Below, in pieces: positions 6,408 through 7,589 of a stretch of 7,589 nt of DNA. Made by a program: the position numbers and the translations under genes. Numbering within the stretch: the stretch's first letter is position 1; each line of letters begins with the position of its first letter. This stretch comes from Haloferacaceae archaeon (GTDB lineage Archaea; Halobacteriota; Halobacteria; Halobacteriales; Haloferacaceae), in NCBI GenBank assembly GCA_028274825.1, contig JAQCMZ010000035.1, forward strand, positions 1 through 7,589, written 5' to 3'. The notes under the pieces are model-generated. The model was not told the origin of the DNA. It did no database searches and saw only the letters and a program-made list of their open reading frames with translations.

Positions 6408-7517
6408 ATGCGCGCGGCAGTTCTCCGGGGATACGGTGAACCATTGTCGATTGAACAGGTGCCAGAGCCGGAGGCGGCTGACACTGAGGCGATTGTGGCA
6501 GTCAAGGCCTGTGGAGTCTGTCGGAGTGACTGGCATGCCTGGCAGGGCCACGGTGAGTGGGCTGGCGGCCAGGTACCGACCGGACAGATACTCGGACACG
6601 AACCCGCCGGGGAGGTCATCGATACTGGTAGCGATGTCGATCGCGTCTCTGTCGGCGACAGTGTCGTTGTCCCGGTTTCACTGGGTGACGGGTCCTGTAG
6701 ACACTGCCGGGAAGGCCAGGGGAATATCTGTAGCAATGGGCTCGCGGTGGGGTTCGACCCAGAGGTGCCGGGTGCATTCGCCGAGCAAATTCGCGTCCCG
6801 GCAGCCGATTACAATCTCGCGACGCTTCCCGATGAGATGTCACCACGAGATGCGGCTGCTCTGGGCTGTCGATACGCGACTGCGTATCATGGGCTGGTTG
6901 ATCGAGCAGGCCTCACCGGTGGCGACTGGCTTGCAGTCCACGGCTGTGGCGGCGTCGGGCTCTCGGCCGTCCAACTCGGGGCCGCACTCGGCGCCAACAT
7001 CATTACTGTCGATATTGACAATGACGCCCTGGCCCGAGCGACAGATCTGGGAGCCGACGAGACTGTCTCCGCTGACACCGGATCGCCACCAGAGACAATC
7101 GAATCGATTACTGCAGGTGGCGCCGACGTATCCGTCGACGCGGTGGGTATCGCGCAGACGTGTCGCAACTCGATTAGGTGTCTTCGAGAGCGAGGGACAC
7201 ACGTCCAGATCGGATTGACAACGGACGCAGAGCGCGGGGAAATATCACTGCCGGTCGATGAGATGACCCGCTGGGAGATTAGCTATCTCGGGTCTCGAGG
7301 GATTCCACCGACGCGGTTCGAGGCGTTATTCGACCTGATTGCGGCCGGCGATATCGATCCAGGGGAACTAGTCACACGAGAACTAAGCCTGGATGGCGTC
7401 TCTGCGCGTCTCACCGCCATGGATCAGTACGATACAGCCGGTGTGAAGTCCCTCGGGGACAAGCCCCGAGGCTTCACCGTCTTGACCGCACGTCCCAAAA
7501 CGGGGCGTGCCATCTGA
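6408..7517 (+). CDS. Zinc-dependent alcohol dehydrogenase (MDR superfamily), altered C-terminus
   Basis: This is a medium-chain, zinc-dependent dehydrogenase that should interconvert an alcohol and an aldehyde or ketone with NAD(H). The substrate cannot be told. The catalytic zinc ligands are likely Cys38 (ACGVCRSD), His64 with Glu65 (GHE) and Cys154 (LGCRY). The structural-zinc loop has Cys97, Cys100 and Cys108, with Asp94 where classical members have the first Cys. The Rossmann motif is HGCGGVGLSA (178-187), and Asp202 at the end of the second strand favours NAD over NADP. The ATG start fits both the N-terminus MRAAVLRGYGEP and a TATA box at the leaderless distance. At 369 residues it is about 20 longer than I expect. 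Haloarchaeal relatives, as I remember them, end a few residues after the equivalent of YDTAGV (341-346). Here a ten-residue block KSLGDKPRGF (347-356), then TVLT and ARPKTGRAI, follow. That block is encoded by a near-perfect palindrome, suggesting a small insertion. The gene is probably still functional. Confidence 0.88.
   Translation: MRAAVLRGYGEPLSIEQVPEPEAADTEAIVAVKACGVCRSDWHAWQGHGEWAGGQVPTGQILGHEPAGEVIDTGSDVDRVSVGDSVVVPVSLGDGSCRHCREGQGNICSNGLAVGFDPEVPGAFAEQIRVPAADYNLATLPDEMSPRDAAALGCRYATAYHGLVDRAGLTGGDWLAVHGCGGVGLSAVQLGAALGANIITVDIDNDALARATDLGADETVSADTGSPPETIESITAGGADVSVDAVGIAQTCRNSIRCLRERGTHVQIGLTTDAERGEISLPVDEMTRWEISYLGSRGIPPTRFEALFDLIAAGDIDPGELVTRELSLDGVSARLTAMDQYDTAGVKSLGDKPRGFTVLTARPKTGRAI
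7443..7477. repeat. Long palindrome at the 3' end of the dehydrogenase gene
   Basis: GTGAAG, a TC bulge, CCTCGGGG, loop ACAAG, CCCCGAGG, CTTCAC: 14 base pairs with one two-base bulge. It encodes residues 346-356 plus part of the next codon. The central 30 bases (7446-7475) are exactly ten codons, and removing them would join GV to TVLT. The shape resembles the subterminal hairpins of haloarchaeal IS200/IS605 elements and their small derivatives, but no transposase gene or second end is visible. Confidence 0.6.
7488..7510. repeat. Hairpin overlapping the last codons of the dehydrogenase gene
   Basis: GCACGTCCC and GGGGCGTGC form nine pairs (one T-G) around an AAAAC loop, ending five bases before the TGA stop at 7515-7517. 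It follows the larger palindrome by ten bases. No T-run follows, so it does not look like an archaeal T-rich terminator; it may belong to the same inserted element. Confidence 0.5.
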
Positions 7518-7589
7518 GGCGACTGTCATTCCCCTCGAGCTTCCCAAGATGGGTCGGCTGGAATTGACACCCGAACGCTCGGTGCGTCC

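Noticed and set aside
6163..7218. 351-codon plus-strand open frame overlapping the dehydrogenase
   Set aside because: It crosses the promoter region and runs in another frame of the dehydrogenase. Its translation is rich in Arg and Ser with no motif.
7488..7510. Intrinsic transcription terminator for the dehydrogenase gene
   Set aside because: The hairpin lies before the stop codon and has no following T-run; archaeal termination depends mainly on T-rich stretches.

Overview
The window looks like a piece of a haloarchaeal chromosome (class Halobacteria). The proteins are rich in Asp and Glu and poor in Lys. There is an archaeal clamp-loader large subunit (RfcL). Several promoters have a TATA-like box about 26-28 bases before the start codon and no Shine-Dalgarno sequence, the leaderless layout common in halophilic archaea. 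Base composition is moderate for the group by eye. I cannot name a genus.

Layout from left to right: (1) the first ~15 codons of a probable membrane or exported protein on the minus strand, cut by the window edge (1-50); (2) a serine alpha/beta hydrolase of the phospholipase/carboxylesterase family, minus strand (146-784); (3) a malic enzyme fused to a phosphotransacetylase-like domain, minus strand, best started at 3242 (993-3242); (4) a 476-base divergent intergenic region with the malic enzyme promoter and several inverted repeats; (5) rfcL, plus strand (3719-5272), ending in a PCNA-binding motif; (6) a J-domain/[2Fe-2S] ferredoxin fusion, minus strand (5273-6142), whose stop codon directly abuts that of rfcL; (7) a 265-base divergent region with a promoter on each side and several short palindromes; (8) a zinc-dependent alcohol dehydrogenase, plus strand (6408-7517), whose last ~23 codons look unlike its family and contain two strong palindromes; (9) 72 bases with no recognised gene.

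Most genes are monocistronic housekeeping or metabolic genes. Malic enzyme links malate to pyruvate, RfcL loads PCNA in replication, and the hydrolase and dehydrogenase have unknown substrates. I see no defence locus, CRISPR array, intact transposon or RNA gene. The points most worth a second look are the J-domain/ferredoxin fusion, the palindrome-bearing rewritten 3' end of the dehydrogenase, and the recurring pattern of short palindromes on or just after the TATA box of three promoters. I found no clear case for a wholly new system.
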